Assembly: GCA_021734045.1 (NCBI GenBank) | Contig: JAIPJR010000051.1 | Span: forward strand, 1 to 21,498 | DNA from: Fidelibacterota bacterium | GTDB lineage: Bacteria; Fidelibacterota; UBA8477 | Length of the DNA: 21,498 bases | Reading direction: 5' to 3' | In this document: positions 21,488 through 21,498 of the stretch, piece after piece | How positions within the stretch are numbered: position 1 is the stretch's first letter | Layout of the letters: the number at the start of each line of letters is the position of its first letter | The notes under the pieces: generated by a model | What the model saw: the letters and a program-made list of their open reading frames with translations, nothing else | What the model was told of the DNA's origin: nothing | Databases searched by the model: none | Translations under genes and position numbers: made by a program

Positions 21488-21498
21488 GCGAATTTTCT

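Overview
This window looks like a chromosomal piece from a bacterium of the FCB superphylum, of the Calditrichota / Marinimicrobia / KSB1 / Ignavibacteria kind. The strongest marker is the C-terminus of the 713-residue secreted protein at 18733-20874. It carries the LGQNYPNPLNP-type tail with a FlgD-like Ig fold that these groups use as a type IX-like secretion/sorting domain. The cut-off secreted protein at the left edge (resembling MXAN_6640-type metalloproteases) fits the same picture. A genus cannot be named from this sequence.

Layout, left to right. (1) 1-5835, all on the minus strand and closely packed: nucleoside phosphorylase-like hydrolase, GT2 glycosyltransferase, MgtE magnesium channel, membrane GT2 glycosyltransferase, DUF3108-like exported protein and a small membrane protein, with a secreted protein running off the left edge. 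Several junctions overlap (11 nt, or a TAATG stop/start), so most of this is probably one cell-envelope operon. (2) 5836-6299 is a divergent promoter region. (3) 6300-8999, plus strand, is pyruvate phosphate dikinase with a clear terminator. (4) 9087-10637 has no gene but is full of repeats: a 224-bp tandem repeat (3.3 copies), a cluster of short palindromes spaced about 50 bp apart, and a perfect 7 x 7-bp microsatellite just upstream of a DUF72 gene (10638-11519, plus). (5) 11516-17436, minus strand, is the most unusual part: a 1722-residue protein joining an SLC12-type cation-chloride cotransporter to a roughly 620-residue helical region and a C-terminal AAA+/Orc-like NTPase with a winged helix. 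Its stop codon overlaps the start of an MscS-like mechanosensitive channel gene. (6) 17554-20874, minus strand: an orphan response-regulator receiver, a MazG-like nucleotide pyrophosphohydrolase and the secreted beta-propeller protein. (7) 20875-21498: a functional tRNA-Pro(UGG) with its promoter, followed downstream by two broken, rearranged partial copies of the same tRNA.

The best candidate for an undescribed system is the transporter-NTPase fusion translationally coupled to the mechanosensitive channel. Fusing a salt cotransporter to an ATP-dependent switch, and co-expressing it with a tension-gated release channel, suggests an osmotic or cell-volume control unit. The domain calls come from sequence motifs I could read; the joint function is inference.
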